From assembly GCA_948470475.1 (NCBI GenBank), contig OX419344.1, positions 20,617,725 to 20,681,724 on the forward strand: 64,000 nt of DNA, read 5' to 3'. This DNA comes from Galaxea fascicularis. Its lineage: Eukaryota; Cnidaria; Anthozoa; Scleractinia; Euphylliidae. The translations under genes and the position numbers were made by a program. The notes beneath the pieces are model-generated. The model was given only the letters and a program-made list of their open reading frames with translations. It had not been told where the DNA came from and ran no database searches. Below, one piece after another: positions 30,508 through 41,533 of this stretch. Numbering within the stretch: position 1 is the first letter of the stretch; every line of letters begins with the position of its first letter.

Positions 30508-33500
30508 CTAAAGCCTAGCGGTACCCTTACAAGAATAACATATATTCCTAAGCTCTCTTACGTGATTTTGTGTGATAAATCCTGTCATTGTCGGACTGAT
30601 AATCCCTGACATGGTGCCCGCGATGTTGATAATACCCATAAGAACGCTTGCAAAAGGAGAAGCAATGTCAAGCTGATTCACAAAATATCCGCTTCCAACC
30701 ATTCCATTAAGTCCTACACCCAGTGTCATAAACAGCACAGCCAGGCTGCAATCACTGTCAACATATCCCGCAGCTATTGGAAACACCATCATAGGAAGAA
30801 ACCCTTAAGTGAAAAAAAAAGCGCATGCGTTTAATGGACATAAGAGACTGGCTTCCTTACCATAAGGAATTAAAAGCATTTAATCATGAAATATGTGTAT
30901 ACATCTCTTCTGCCGATAATTAGTTCAAAGAGGATGATTTTATAGCGTAAGTTCGCATGAGTCATATTAATGATGAATTATTTCTAAAACATTCCAGATG
31001 TAATTCAAGCGTTCCGTTGAAAACCAATGGAATCGCTTACTAAAGGAAAGCGTGAAAAAACTGAGATTCGTAACCATAACCTCTGCGATGCTTGCGTTTG
31101 TTTCTCTGTTCCCGAAAAAAGTGTTAGCGCGGGCATGCCCAATATTCCTTACTAATTTTTCGATTTGTGGATGTTTCTAAAGAAGGAAAACCTGCCAAGC
31201 TTGACAACATGATGAAATGCAAAGCTAACAGGCAACAAAATACTTTATGGCCCAAAAACTGTAAGGAAGTCGTAAGAAGCTTACTAATACAAAACGCATG
31301 CAAAGACAAAACAGTACCTAATGTAGTATGTAATTTTCTCACTGTTCCTGTGCTAAGGTGATGCTTGCGAAGGTAGTCTGCTAATTGCCCTCCAAACAAC
31401 ATTGTAACCACATAGCAAATATATGGCAGGGCAGAAGCAACTGAGGTCTGAAAACAACGGTAGTAATAAGACGATTACGATGGCAAAGACAATAAGAGTA
31501 AAAATAGCAGTAGCCTCACTGGCCCGGTGGCAACGGCAATGCCGGGCGATGACAATGACGATGACGACAGCGACGGCGATGACGTCGGCGACGGCAATTC
31601 CATTGGCAATGGCAATGGCAATGGCAATGGCCTCGGCAGTGGCAATGGTAATGGCTGTTGGAATGGTTGTGGCAATATTATAAGGGCAAGAATAAGGATC
31701 TTGACAATAGCATTGACAACTGAACGGTAACGAAGGAGACCGTGACCATGGCGATGACGACAATTATGACAATGATAATGATGATGAAAAGACGATAATG
31801 AAATTGCACTCCTACTTTCGTAACAATAAGACTAAATTATAATGACCAAATAATGGAAGATGAATATTTTACAACCTAACAACGTAAACTTAACGGCATA
31901 CTTACCGCTTTGATGTCAAAATGAAGTTGCTGGCTAAAATACAAGGGCAGGTCAGATATCATGGTATAATGTCCCCACATGTCTGTAAACTGCGCTATGA
32001 TAATTGCCCAGACTGGCAGAGAAGTAAATATTGCCTTCCATGGTATGGCAACTTCCTGTAAGTATATTCACAACAATTATCAAACGTACCTGCCAATTTA
32101 AAATCAGAAGTGTGTTTTTTCGTCTTAAGACAAAAAGTCCATCATGATCATGCACCGTTGAATCGGGTATATGATCATGACAGACCAAGCTCCCGTTCTC
32201 GTAAAATCTTCGTTTGAGTGCAGAAACTAGCAGACAATACGCCATTTCCGAGTTCATGTCTGCCTCCTCTTCAAAGCGAGTCTAAGTGCGAAGTTTTTGT
32301 TATGAAAATTAGTTTTCATTCATATGTATAGTAGAACTAATTACCAGCACAAAAACTTCGCACTTAGACTCGCTTTGAAGAGGAGGCAGACATGAACTCG
32401 GAAATGGCCTATTGGCTTATGGCTCTATAACTTCCCTAGGGAGTTTATAGGGCCATATAAGGGAATATGTACAATTGGGTGATGTACCCTGCAAGTGTCA
32501 TGTGCATATCCATACAGTCGGCCAAACGCAGGAAATCGGAATCCGTTCCTCGATATGGTCCTTGACTTCCAGGCTACTGATTGAGACTCGGTCTGACATA
32601 TGAAATCACAAGCTCCCCACACTAGAGAGACGGAGGTATCCCCGGTCTTTACCGCCGATGCACACACGGAGTTGATTCGCGCACAACTTCGCAGGCATAT
32701 CGTCGGTTCCTTCGGTATGGCGGCGATTAAACAGTCAACGACAACGAGCGACTTAGATTATCACATATTGCGAGATTAAGTGTTGGCGATGAATAGGAAT
32801 CAGACTTGAAAGAAAAGGTAAGCATAACTTTGAGATTGCCTTGATTGAAAAACTGATTGAAGTACAAATGCTTCAATACCTTTGATTTCGTATTACTTGC
32901 CAGACTACTTTCGATGTAATCTAACTCTTCGGCGGATATCCATCGTTGGTTAGCAGGGGAATTCGATACTAAAAGAAACCACACCGCTGACCAAGCTATG
33001 CCACTGATGCCTGGAAAAACATAATAGAGAACGAGATTAAACGGATCGAAGTGCGTCGCTCAAATCTTAGCAGTTTACAGCATTGTGTTATAACCAACCA
33101 ATTTTAATTCTGGTCATTCTGGTGCAAAGAAACCATTCATACATGTTTTGGTTTCGATATGTGAGCGTTACTATGGGCCAACATTCCCACAAAGCCTACG
33201 ATACCTTTATCGCAAACAGTTTGCGTAAATTTACACCTTTTTACGATCATCCGCAACGCTGCAATAAGACGCAATAGACAGGAAACGTTTTATGTTTGTG
33301 TCTTGTTTGCGTAGATTTCCAACGCAATCCCGAAAAAAACTGTTTGGAGTTAAGCAGCGAATACTTCAGATACTTAAAGGCTGGTTTTCACTAGCGACAG
33401 AGTCGGAGTCGGAGTCGTAGTCGGAGTCGTAAGGGAAGATTAAAGATCGGAGTCGTCAGCAGAGTCATAAGCTCGACGGAATCAGAGTCGGAAGAATCAG

Positions 33501-36500
33501 AACGTTTCCATTTTCTTCCGACTCCTCTTATGAAAAAACTACGTTGTCGGAGTCGGAAGCAGAAGCGGAAGGACCAATCAATCACAATGCTTGTTCTCAC
33601 GCTCTCCGATTACAGTTTGATACCAAAATAGTGCTTACGACTCCGACAATCTAGTTTTCACTAGATCATAAGCGACGGAGTCATAAGCTGAATAGCCTTC
33701 TGCCTCCGACTCCGTCGGTTTGATTTTCACTAGATCATAACACTGCTTCTGATTAAGACTCCGACTCCGACTCCGTTGCTGAACACCAGCCTTAAGAACA
33801 TGTTGCAAGTTTTTTTGCGAATTCCGAATCAGAAGGTAGACGTCCGCAGCTTTTTGTGTCTTTTTACGTCATGTCACGTGACGATGTAAGCTTGCGTACG
33901 GCAGTTAACCACGCATATGGAAAACAGAGTATTTAGTAATAGAGCTTTCGCAAACCGTTTGCGACTGTTTGCAATGTTGTTACGCGGACATGACAAGCAT
34001 GCAAATGAAACCCAACTAAAAAGTCCTTCATTTGCCACTTATAGACAACGGATCGAGCATTTAAATCTAAAATATTAATTAATTCTGGGCGACCAAGAAC
34101 GGACGTAAAGTCTTGACACCATTCCTGTAAATTTCTTCTTTAGGTTGTAGCATTTGCTAACTCACCAAACACATAAAATATCGCAGGCCAGCCAAAGTTA
34201 AAAGCGATGTACCCTGATAGGAACATTGAAACAAGAATGCCAAATCTTGACCCTAAACAAACAGAGAAAAAGGTTTAGTTCCAGTGTAGGATGTATAGAG
34301 GGGAATAACAAAGAGTTAGAGCGGTTTTCAATTTACTTTTACTTCGCTCTGTGATTGGTTGAGAAATCTCTCGCCACCGACCTTCTTAACCAATGAGAAG
34401 CAAAACCAAAACCAATCGCGAGTCACACGTGCCTATTTTCCCGCGCTTGGCGCCGGATAAATGCAATTACTTCGATTCCCATTGGTTCACTGAGCTATCT
34501 TCGTCTCTTGTGATTGGTCGGAGTAATTGCATTGGTTTTAGTTGATACTCAGTTAAAAACTTTACTCTATCAGAAGTTTTGGTCAAGTGGTGTATAGCAT
34601 AGATAAAAGGTGCAAACTTCTAGAAAACTTCATTTAATATCTTTCATGACTTGAAATTGGAACTTTTTTACTCAACTGGCGTTCGTACATGGTTATGTTA
34701 TGTGTACTTGAATGTCTTTGGGACTTGATTTTGGGTAGACACGAGATTTGATACACGTTGCATGATGCCAAAAGAGACGAGTTGCAAAGCGCACTCAACA
34801 ACTCAAACTTTACTTTAAAGCCCTTTCTTTTTGTACGAGCTTTACAAAGTGTGCAAACGAGCACATACGTGTACAAACGAGTAACGCAATCAGGGGCCGA
34901 TTTTTTACGGGGCCACGATACGGTTCTTAGTAGTTAGTTCGTAATCTTGATGTTAACCTGCGGGGTTGAAGGTGGTCAATCTGCTTCTTTCCAGTGGTGG
35001 TGCCCACTGACTCCAAACAGCCAACCCAGCTGGATAGACAAAGCCCTAGGCAGTTAAAAACATAAAAAAAGAGATAGCAAATACCTATGTAAATATATCT
35101 TATTAAAACCCAAGACAAGCAAGTCGAATGCTAATGACGAACTGAAATGAATCGTAAATCGTGCGATTCGAAATGCGTGCAAATCGCCTATGGGTACTCA
35201 GAGAAAGCCCAGCAGTAAAACAGTATTGATTCTCGTTTCCAGAGCCCACGTTCCCTTAACCAGCGGTCAGGAACCAACGGCTGGTTAAGGAAACGTGGAC
35301 TCTGAGATTGCGCACTGTAAAAGTTATGCTCTTCGTGTTTCTGGAAACAGTGACTAAAGACTTAAGAGATTGACAGCAACACCAATGACAACAAAGTTAC
35401 TTTCAAGAACAAGGAGCATCTGTTACCTCAGCCATTCCGATAGCAATTCTCAAGGCAATCAATATACCCACATGCGCACGCGCAGTAGTGGGTGTTAACA
35501 GTGTCATCAGTCCACTGGCGCCGATACTGATCCCAAGTAGGGTGGCACCGCCAACTTTTCGCGCCAAAATGCCGCCCGGCAACTGGGTTAATATATAACC
35601 ATAGTAAAATGCACTGAGTATTATTCCTGAAAAGAAAGTGGTACATATCGTCGGTAAAAGATTATTAAAGGATGTCAAAGGTTGGGTTACTTGGTTGGTT
35701 CTCGCTTTAAGGTATACAACGTTGAACATAGAGCAATCACCAAAAACTTGGAAAACTCGTCCTTTCTTCATGCAAACCTCTTAAGGTAATTCCTCTCAAT
35801 TGCATTGCGCATCCTTACTGCGCATAGTTTCTTGCGTCAGCAACCCGCGCACGAGCGTGTGCATGTACAAAACACTGCAGGTTTTCTAAATGGCGATTTT
35901 CTCCCAAACGAGTATGGGGACCTATGCTTTTTATTTCTCGTATTGAAAGAAAATGCAATTTTCCATGACATATCCAAACTTGAAAAATTTTCTATTGCCC
36001 AGTTTTTCATTATCAGCGCGGAAGACCTCGTTTACGATAAGACCATTGAAACTTCAATGGTAAAGCACAAACGCAAAAAACACGACTAATCTTTCATTAG
36101 GTCATTTTTCTTCTTTACCTTTGAGAGGTTATACTTCGAACATTATGTGCTTTCGACAAAATAAAACCTATATCCCATTGCTTCTGTCCCGTTTATGTAA
36201 ATTATTGAGTCTCAGACCATTTCCGGCTATCTATTAAAACTGTGCTAACAATTTACCAAAGTAGGTATAAACTAAAGCCTCAAAGCATGAAAACCAACAT
36301 GGGGACTCTCTCTTTATATTGCATTTCTTTGATGTTCTTGACGTTGACAACCGCCTAGCAAAGTTTCAAACAAAATCTATTGCGACTTCTAGCCACCTCT
36401 ACTTCCGTGAATAATTGTTTTAGCTCAAAAATTATGCTTTTGAACTGATTTATTCCTGTCAACATTTACGATTTTCACGCGAGTTCCTCGGAAGTGACTA

Positions 36501-37446
36501 GCACTTGCTATCCCGAGTTTAAGTAGCCAATCAGAGCGCGCGAAAACGCTATCCACTGTTTTAGTATATACTAAATAAAACTGGATGCTGTTGATTTCTC
36601 AGTATCCAATAAAGATAAGTCCAAACACAACTCCTGCGCATGCGTAAGGGAAGGAAGAGAAAATATAGGATGAATGACGCAGTCTTTGGTGGTTTGTTTT
36701 AGCTTACCTTGCTGTTTTGTGCTCCAAGAAAATTCTGCTGGTTCCTGTGTAAAAATAAAGGATGGCTTGCATGCGTGGGTATGAAAGCAAAATTGTTCAG
36801 CAGATAGAAGATCATGTCATGGGTTCGAATCAATTTTCAGCCTCTCTTTGCGCAACTGCTAAAATTGTGTTGACAACTGCGATTCGCATTTGCCATGTAT
36901 TGTGTCGAAACGCAGTTCAAAAAGAGCGGTTTTCAATTAAGCATGTTAAGTTAATTGCGTCTGCATTGGTTTTGCATTGCTTCGATTTATGGTTGGTTTG
37001 TAAAACTCGCGCCAATTTCTCAACCAATGAGAAGCAAAAGCAAAACCAATTGCGACTTGCACGCGCGCGTTTTCCTGCCTTTTGTGCCTATCACATGTCA
37101 TGTCATTGCTTCGAATTCTGATTGGCGCATAGTACTGTTTCGGTCTGTTTTGATTGGCTGAAATATATAATTGCTTTGGTTTTGGTTTTACGACAGTCAA
37201 TTTAAACTGTTCTATATTCTTTTCATATATTAAACTTCAATTACATACCTGAACTTCCCTTCCATCTCCTATGACCGTGTGATTTGCCACCATCACAGCG
37301 ACAGCAACACTTAGATTCACGCGCATCGCATACAAGTTTGCAAAACCAAGAAAGATGAACACGGCCACCATGTAACGCTTTGGGAAGACACACTTCGCGT
37401 TACAATGCCATCTGTTCTCCGGCTGGGCTTCATCGTCGCCTGCCAT
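30508..37446 (-). CDS. SLC17-family anion transporter, sialin/VGLUT-like (9 exons seen, 3' end unclear)
   Basis: Exons on the minus strand: 37249-37446 (ATG 37446), 36708-36744, 35427-35626, 34958-35045, 34166-34252, 32880-33010, 31906-32055, 31318-31447, 30562-30803; phases all join. It encodes an N-terminal tail, TM1 with MRVNLSVAVAVMV, an NHT glycosylation site, the FYYGYILTQLPGG loop, RIAIGMAE, a WAPPLER motif, and GGQLADYLR. These are SLC17 (MFS anion/H+ symporter) signatures, placing it in vesicle, lysosome or plasma membrane. Exon 4 reads YPAGLAVW where relatives have a His at the Leu position. Exon 9 ends QNH at a GTAAGA donor, but no exon matching the last TM of the sister gene was found. 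Reading through gives 18 further codons and a stop at 30508, with one helix missing. Intron 7 contains a GGCAAT repeat. Function may be altered or lost. Confidence 0.85.
31530..31680. repeat. GGCAAT / GACGAT microsatellite
   Basis: GC-rich imperfect hexamer runs in an intron of the minus SLC17 gene. They create several Ala/Met/Asn/Gly-rich open frames on both strands that are not genes. Confidence 0.75.
32240..32413. mobile_element. MITE with CATTTCCGAGTTCATGTC ends
   Basis: GCCATTTCCGAGTTCATGTC on the left and its near-exact inverse on the right, with arms of about 65 bp through AGTCTAAGTGCGAAGTTTTTG. A short AT-rich loop has AATTAGTTTTCATT. It lies in an SLC17 intron. Confidence 0.8.
33374..33795. 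mobile_element. MITE, GGCTGGTTTTCACTAGCGAC family (copy 2)
   Basis: TTAAAGGCTGGTTTTCACTA on the left, CCAGCCTTAA on the right, with GGAGTCGGAGTCG-type units inside. Same structure as 12499-12965. TTAA at both borders suggests a TTAA target site. Confidence 0.8.
34318..34566. mobile_element. MITE, AGCGGTTTTCAATT family (copy 1)
   Basis: About 250 bp from AGAGCGGTTTTCAATTTAC to AGTTAAAAACTTTACTCT. It contains six CCAAT/ATTGG pentamers and the central GCGCTTGGCGCCGG. Related copies: 36926, 48366 and 49587. Confidence 0.75.
35233..35308. mobile_element. Short foldback element
   Basis: CCAGAGCCCACGTTCCCTTAACCAGC is mirrored by GCTGGTTAAGGAAACGTGGACTCTG around GGTCAGGAACCAACG. Non-coding, in an SLC17 intron. 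Confidence 0.65.
36926..37216. mobile_element. MITE, AGCGGTTTTCAATT family (copy 2)
   Basis: GCGGTTTTCAATTAAGC on the left and GACAGTCAATTTAAACTGTT on the right. Several CCAAT/ATTGG motifs lie within. It ends only 33 bp from exon 1 of the minus SLC17 gene. Confidence 0.75.
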
Positions 37447-40400
37447 CTTTGTAAATTTAAAAATCTGAGTGGGTTCTTTGTTTCCTCGGCTTGTCACGTT
37501 TCTTATATTTTCAAAGCCCCAGTAGACACACTGAAAGAAAAGTAAAGACTGTTATGCTCGCTGATGGTAGACCTATACAACTTACTTCAGTCAAACTAGG
37601 ATGGGGTGCTCCAGCTTAACTCTTTTAGACGAAAAAAATCACGAAGATCGATTAAGTCTTAATTGCATTCATGGTTACCAACCATCGGTTGGCCAAGAAG
37701 ATATCGATGCCAAATCATGATTCAGTCTAGAAGCACTGAACTACACTAGCAATAGCTTGCTTGAACACAATTGAATTTTTAAGAATTGCTTTGCATAAGA
37801 GACGGCTGCATCTTCAACCACGCTGCTCGAGTCTTCACCTTGTTACATCTTGGGAGAATTCACACACAACGATAAATTCGTAGTACGTTGATTTAGCTAA
37901 CCAGAGACCAAATCATGTGATGAATTAGAACTCCTTCGACCGCCAGATCGAGGATAAGGAAAACTACATGGAGCGCGAAACTCGGAAGCACCACAAGACA
38001 CGTCCGCCTTCCACCTTGACTTTCGTACGTCAACTTGCGTTTTAATACGTAGTTTGGGATTTTCTTGCATAAGAGTTTTGGCCATTTGGGACATGGGTAT
38101 CAAATAAGGACTAAAACAACTCCAGGTACGTTTTGAAAGTATAAAGGAGTAGTTAGGATAAAAGGATTACGAGGTTGGAAAAAGTTAAATTAACCGCCCA
38201 ATAAACTGGCTTGAGTGCTCTTTCGTCTTAAGAAAATCGTTCCACACACATTATACTTAATTTTTTTTCTCAGAAAATTACTCAGTGTATTACTTTTCCT
38301 CTTCTAATTTCATTTTCAGCTGAGGTTTAAGCTCATAATTAAGCTTAAAGTTATATTCATGACTAAGCGATTAACACCCAGTTATTTCTGGAGAAAAGAA
38401 GTAAGCCGATAAGTCATGATTGGGAGAATGAAAGTGAGAATTAAGGAACGCAAAACCAACGAAAACGAAAATTACCCCCCAGTCCGATACTCGATTCTGT
38501 TGATAATTTATCGATAACTAAAGCTTGGTTTAAGAAAAAACAATGGAAATCACCACCGTGAAGGGGATTCGGGTATGATTAGCATAACATTTGGTGAATT
38601 ACTGGGTTGAATTTCTCAGGTTTGGTTTGATAATTAAGCTATATCAGACATTCGAAAGGCTGTTTGAAATGGCATGTTGAAACCCCTTAAACAGGCTTTT
38701 ACGCATCTCGTCTCCCTGATTCCCGTGTGAATAGAGATCGCCCATTTCTGATAATGCCGTGATTCAAAGTTATTCACTAGACGCTCTTTCCTGCTGTTTG
38801 CATTTCGTTACGCCTCTTAAACTCTTATGAAATCCGCTCTTTAGTCTCTGAAGTTCTAAAACTTTTACTGGTCATCCAGTCTCCTCACAACGCTTACAAA
38901 CTCGCTTCGAGTTGACCTGAAATGGTTAAAACAAATTAACCTCTCCGTTCTGGATCTAGAAATAAAACCCAAACATTTACTGTTGGAGGTTTAACCAATT
39001 AAGCCGGCTGGTTATCAGTGAACCATGCCCTTGAGTTAGAATATTGCTTTGAAACGCAAGTTGAAGCGCGCAGTTCTTCGGAATGTACTAGGACAATCAT
39101 TTGACCAGAATTAGTATGACTTATAGGCCTCCACGTTCATCATACCGCCTTACCGTGAGAAGTTGCTCATATGATTACCATAAGGCTACTTTCATTTGAC
39201 CGTGGTTAGTCCCCTCGGCTATGATTTGATAGGCACTACATTGCTTAATTGCGCCCAGTTCGGTCCTGAAGGTCTCGTTGCTAACTCTAAAATATCATTT
39301 ACCTTAAGACTGCCAAGTCATGGCCTACAAAATACGTCGATTTCAGTAGCAGTTGTCCGGAAGATCACTCTGTCTTCAGTGAATGTCAAATTAGCCAGAT
39401 AACTGATATTTGCATTTCAAGGTGCCCCGCTAATTATAATAGCTTTGGTCATGACGACAGGCAATTGATTCCTACTGTAGCGACGTATTCATGACTATCC
39501 CTTATACTGCTTTCTGCCAGGGGTCTCCTGTTTCTACACTATAGTCATCTCTCTTTCTTACGCAGTGCTCTACGGCATAATTTAATAGCATTGAAGTGAT
39601 CCTAGTTACCACAGCATTGTTTGAAGTAATAATTGAAGAGGTAACAAATTAAATTCAGTATAGCCAATAGAGAAATGAATATCGGCTCAACCCTGTAGGA
39701 AGTCCTTTTTCAAGTGTTACCACAAAGTGATTATTGTATAAAGACTCATATTGTTTGCCAGTTCCTGTCGACTGGGGTGAATGGTATGTTTATAAGACCT
39801 GTATCTTCTTGAGTGATGTTTACGCCGATCTTCTGCCGGTATCGATTGATTTTGATTTCCTTCCGCAAATGAATTTTCATCCAACAGACACAAGGTAAGA
39901 TCTGGAGTCTAAACATTAACATTGACGGGGTATATTTTGTCGAGTTCTTCAATATTTATTTTCGAGACAAAAGATTGAGCTCTATCATTACAGGCCGTAA
40001 GTTTTAATGCAGGCGATCTCTCTCTCCTCACCATTTAACGCAAATCAGTATAGAAACCGCGCGCGTGTCAAGCGCCGCAGTTTGCGTGCACCGCAGGCAA
40101 TCAGGTGCGCACGCGAGTGAGATGCGTGGGGAAAACACACAAGGTGCGCGCCTGTAGACAATTTACCCCGTATAACTCAATTTTCGAATGAACGTTCTCC
40201 TTTCAGGTTGACAATCGATCTCAAATTCGTGGTCTCTTTTTCTGCTTTTTCAACAGCAGTAGTGGTTATTAATCCTTTTACTCATTGGCAAAATTTTTCG
40301 TCTCGTAGCCTAACGTCCCTACTTTTTTTCCATTCATTTGCTTTACTTTCCTAGACTATTTTGCCCTCTACTCTGCTAGTTTAAGATTTCGAATCTTGAT

Positions 40401-41533
40401 GACTTTGTTTCAGTTTTCTGTAATGTATGGATATTCTTCTTCCGAACTGGCCGTCAGGGTTCCTGGAGAGTTGGTAACGAATTTAGCTCTAGACCAATCA
40501 CAAGACAGTTGTGGGGATATCTACATCTTTCTGTCCAACACAAATTTGAATACCGCCTTCAAAATGTGGTGCCGGATTTCCCTATAATTTCACCTTCGAA
40601 ACTCATTTCTGTTTGAAAGGATGGATCGAAGAAAACAACCGAATGTATTTTACGTGTCCTTATTTGACTGTATTGGGGTAGAAACGTCTGACGAGAAGGC
40701 GTTTGTTTAAGTCAACTCAGGTGAGCAATATTTGTGACATGTATATTCACGGTTGTTGTCATTTTCTTCCTTGTGTGATTTTTAATTCGATTTCTACAAG
40801 ACACTTTCATTCGTTTCAAATTTAGTCATTGTGTGAAAAGATAAATTTTCTGGGTAGCTTACTTTTTTGCTGAAAGGTTTTAATGCCGTGAATAGATCGG
40901 TGGATATTCGTAAATTGATGTCTCAAAAATCCTCCGTATACAACCCACCCACACAGTGAAAGCTAATGAAACAGCTGTGGCCGTTGAATAGACAAATTGA
41001 CTTTCTCTCCTTTCTCATAAGAAGAAAGCTATGCACAGAGCCCTTCGTTTAGAAACGTAGGAAGAGATCAGGGTTATTCTATGATCAAAACTTCGCGGCG
41101 TAAATAAACATTTTGGAAAGTTGTTAATCTCGCACTTAGATTACAGTCATGCAAATCATTCTCTCTCGTGTGAACCAGTGCATTAAATTGTGTAATTAAT
41201 CTTATTCAGAACTGTAGACTACATCTCCCGGCTACATCTTAACCAAACCCCCAGTAGTCTAATGTGAAACGGTCTTACTGTTATCCTATATTGTTTCCCT
41301 TGGATCTATACAGTTTTCTGTAAATTGTGTCAATGTAGGCAACTAATTATCCCTTCCCCTCCCCTCTCCTCCCCTTCCCTCCCCTCTCCTTTTTAAAAAG
41401 GGTTTCATGTATTGTTCCAGACATTCAGTCCCATCAGCTGGAGACTATTGGCACCAAGTCTATGACTGTATCATTAACAAGTAAATTAATACTGAAAACA
41501 ATAATTTATTGGTATTAATAAGGACTACTGACA
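37447..41533. promoter_or_regulatory. Shared upstream region of the divergent SLC17 genes
   Basis: Four kilobases between the two SLC17 start codons. No exon with splice-consistent coding was recognised. The right end has a CT-rich stretch (about 41350-41395). Promoters for both genes should lie here, but no TATA or other decisive element could be assigned, and noncoding first exons may exist. Confidence 0.4.

Noticed and set aside
31353..31763. Ala/Ile-rich frames on both strands
   Set aside because: Produced by the GGCAAT/GACGAT simple repeat in an SLC17 intron; only 31318-31447 is a true exon.
37447..37497. Earlier start for the minus SLC17 gene
   Set aside because: The upstream in-frame codon at 37497 is GTG; the ATG at 37446 has a good AAAGATGG context and matches the position in the sister gene.
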